6,268 bases of DNA from CALHAX01 sp038523655 (GTDB taxonomy: Bacteria; Pseudomonadota; Alphaproteobacteria; Rhizobiales; CALHAX01): the NCBI GenBank assembly GCA_038523655.1, contig JBCBJG010000198.1, positions 1 to 6,268 of the forward strand, given 5' to 3'. The notes under the pieces were generated by a model. The model ran no database searches and was not told the origin of the DNA. It saw only the letters and a list, made by a program, of their open reading frames with translations. Shown one piece after another: positions 6,180 through 6,268 of this stretch. A program made the translations under genes and the position numbers. Position 1 is the first letter of the stretch. Each line of letters begins with the position of its first letter.

Positions 6180-6268
6180 GATCAGATATCCATCCTCCCA
6201 CTGCATTGGTTTCTTCAGGATCTCTGCGTGAAATCCTTCCCACCGCTGAATGCTTTCGAGGATCAGGA
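6040..6268. repeat. Right-end fold-back inverted repeat, perfect 93-bp arms
   Basis: Bases 6176-6268 are the exact reverse complement of 6040-6132, with a 43-nt spacer (6133-6175). No mismatches were found. The left arm and spacer are native dehydratase-like coding sequence, up to the conserved EEVAR at the C-terminus; the right arm is a reversed copy running to the last base. Being perfect, at the contig end and inside a gene, it looks like an inverted chimera from amplification, library or assembly, not a genomic repeat. Confidence 0.97.

Noticed and set aside
1..6268. Linear replicon with hairpin telomeres at both ends
   Set aside because: Both turn-round points fall inside conserved parts of housekeeping-type genes, and the left arms carry different alleles; a hairpin telomere read-through would give identical arms outside genes.
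1..6268. tRNA, rRNA, CRISPR array, insertion sequence or attachment site
   Set aside because: No tRNA-like folds, short regular repeats, transposase motifs or target duplications were seen; the only repeats are the two terminal fold-backs.

Overview
The window looks like a complete short contig (6,268 bp, GC-rich) from an alphaproteobacterium-like genome, probably a metagenome or mixed-population assembly. The lineage is inferred from the strong third-position G/C coding bias and from the gene families, which resemble rhizobial or related alphaproteobacterial proteins as I remember them. No search was run.

Layout. At the left end, 1-267 is a fold-back inverted repeat. Its right arm is the real 3' part of a class I DNA photolyase gene (+ strand, to 627). 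A GNAT N-acetyltransferase (770-1489, +, GTG start) follows. Convergent to these is a two-gene minus-strand operon: a 958-residue ABC-exporter-like membrane protein (4910-2034), then, 24 nt later, a small stand-alone cyclic-nucleotide-binding-domain protein (2009-1551). Divergent from that operon, across a 123-nt gap, is an enolase-superfamily (mandelate racemase / galactonate dehydratase-like) gene from 5034, which runs into a second fold-back inverted repeat (6040-6268).

How the genes work together. The one clear functional unit is the ABC-like protein plus the cNMP-binding protein. The ABC protein has a normal six-helix exporter membrane domain, but its nucleotide-binding domain has lost the key residue of each catalytic motif (Walker A Lys, Walker B Asp and Glu, Q-loop Gln, H-loop His). 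About 300 extra residues sit between the Q-loop position and the signature position, and that stretch repeats the Q-loop-like segment three times. The partner has an intact cNMP phosphate-binding cassette and no DNA-binding domain. A catalytically dead ABC protein paired with a cyclic-nucleotide sensor is the most interesting thing here. A 20-bp palindrome with a CRP-type GTGA-N6-TCAC core lies at the 5' end of the ABC gene.

The photolyase, acetyltransferase and dehydratase look like ordinary accessory or metabolic genes with no evident link to that pair. The fold-backs at both ends should be treated as assembly or library artefacts until checked. The two arms of the left one differ only at six silent codon positions, which points to two strain variants having been joined.
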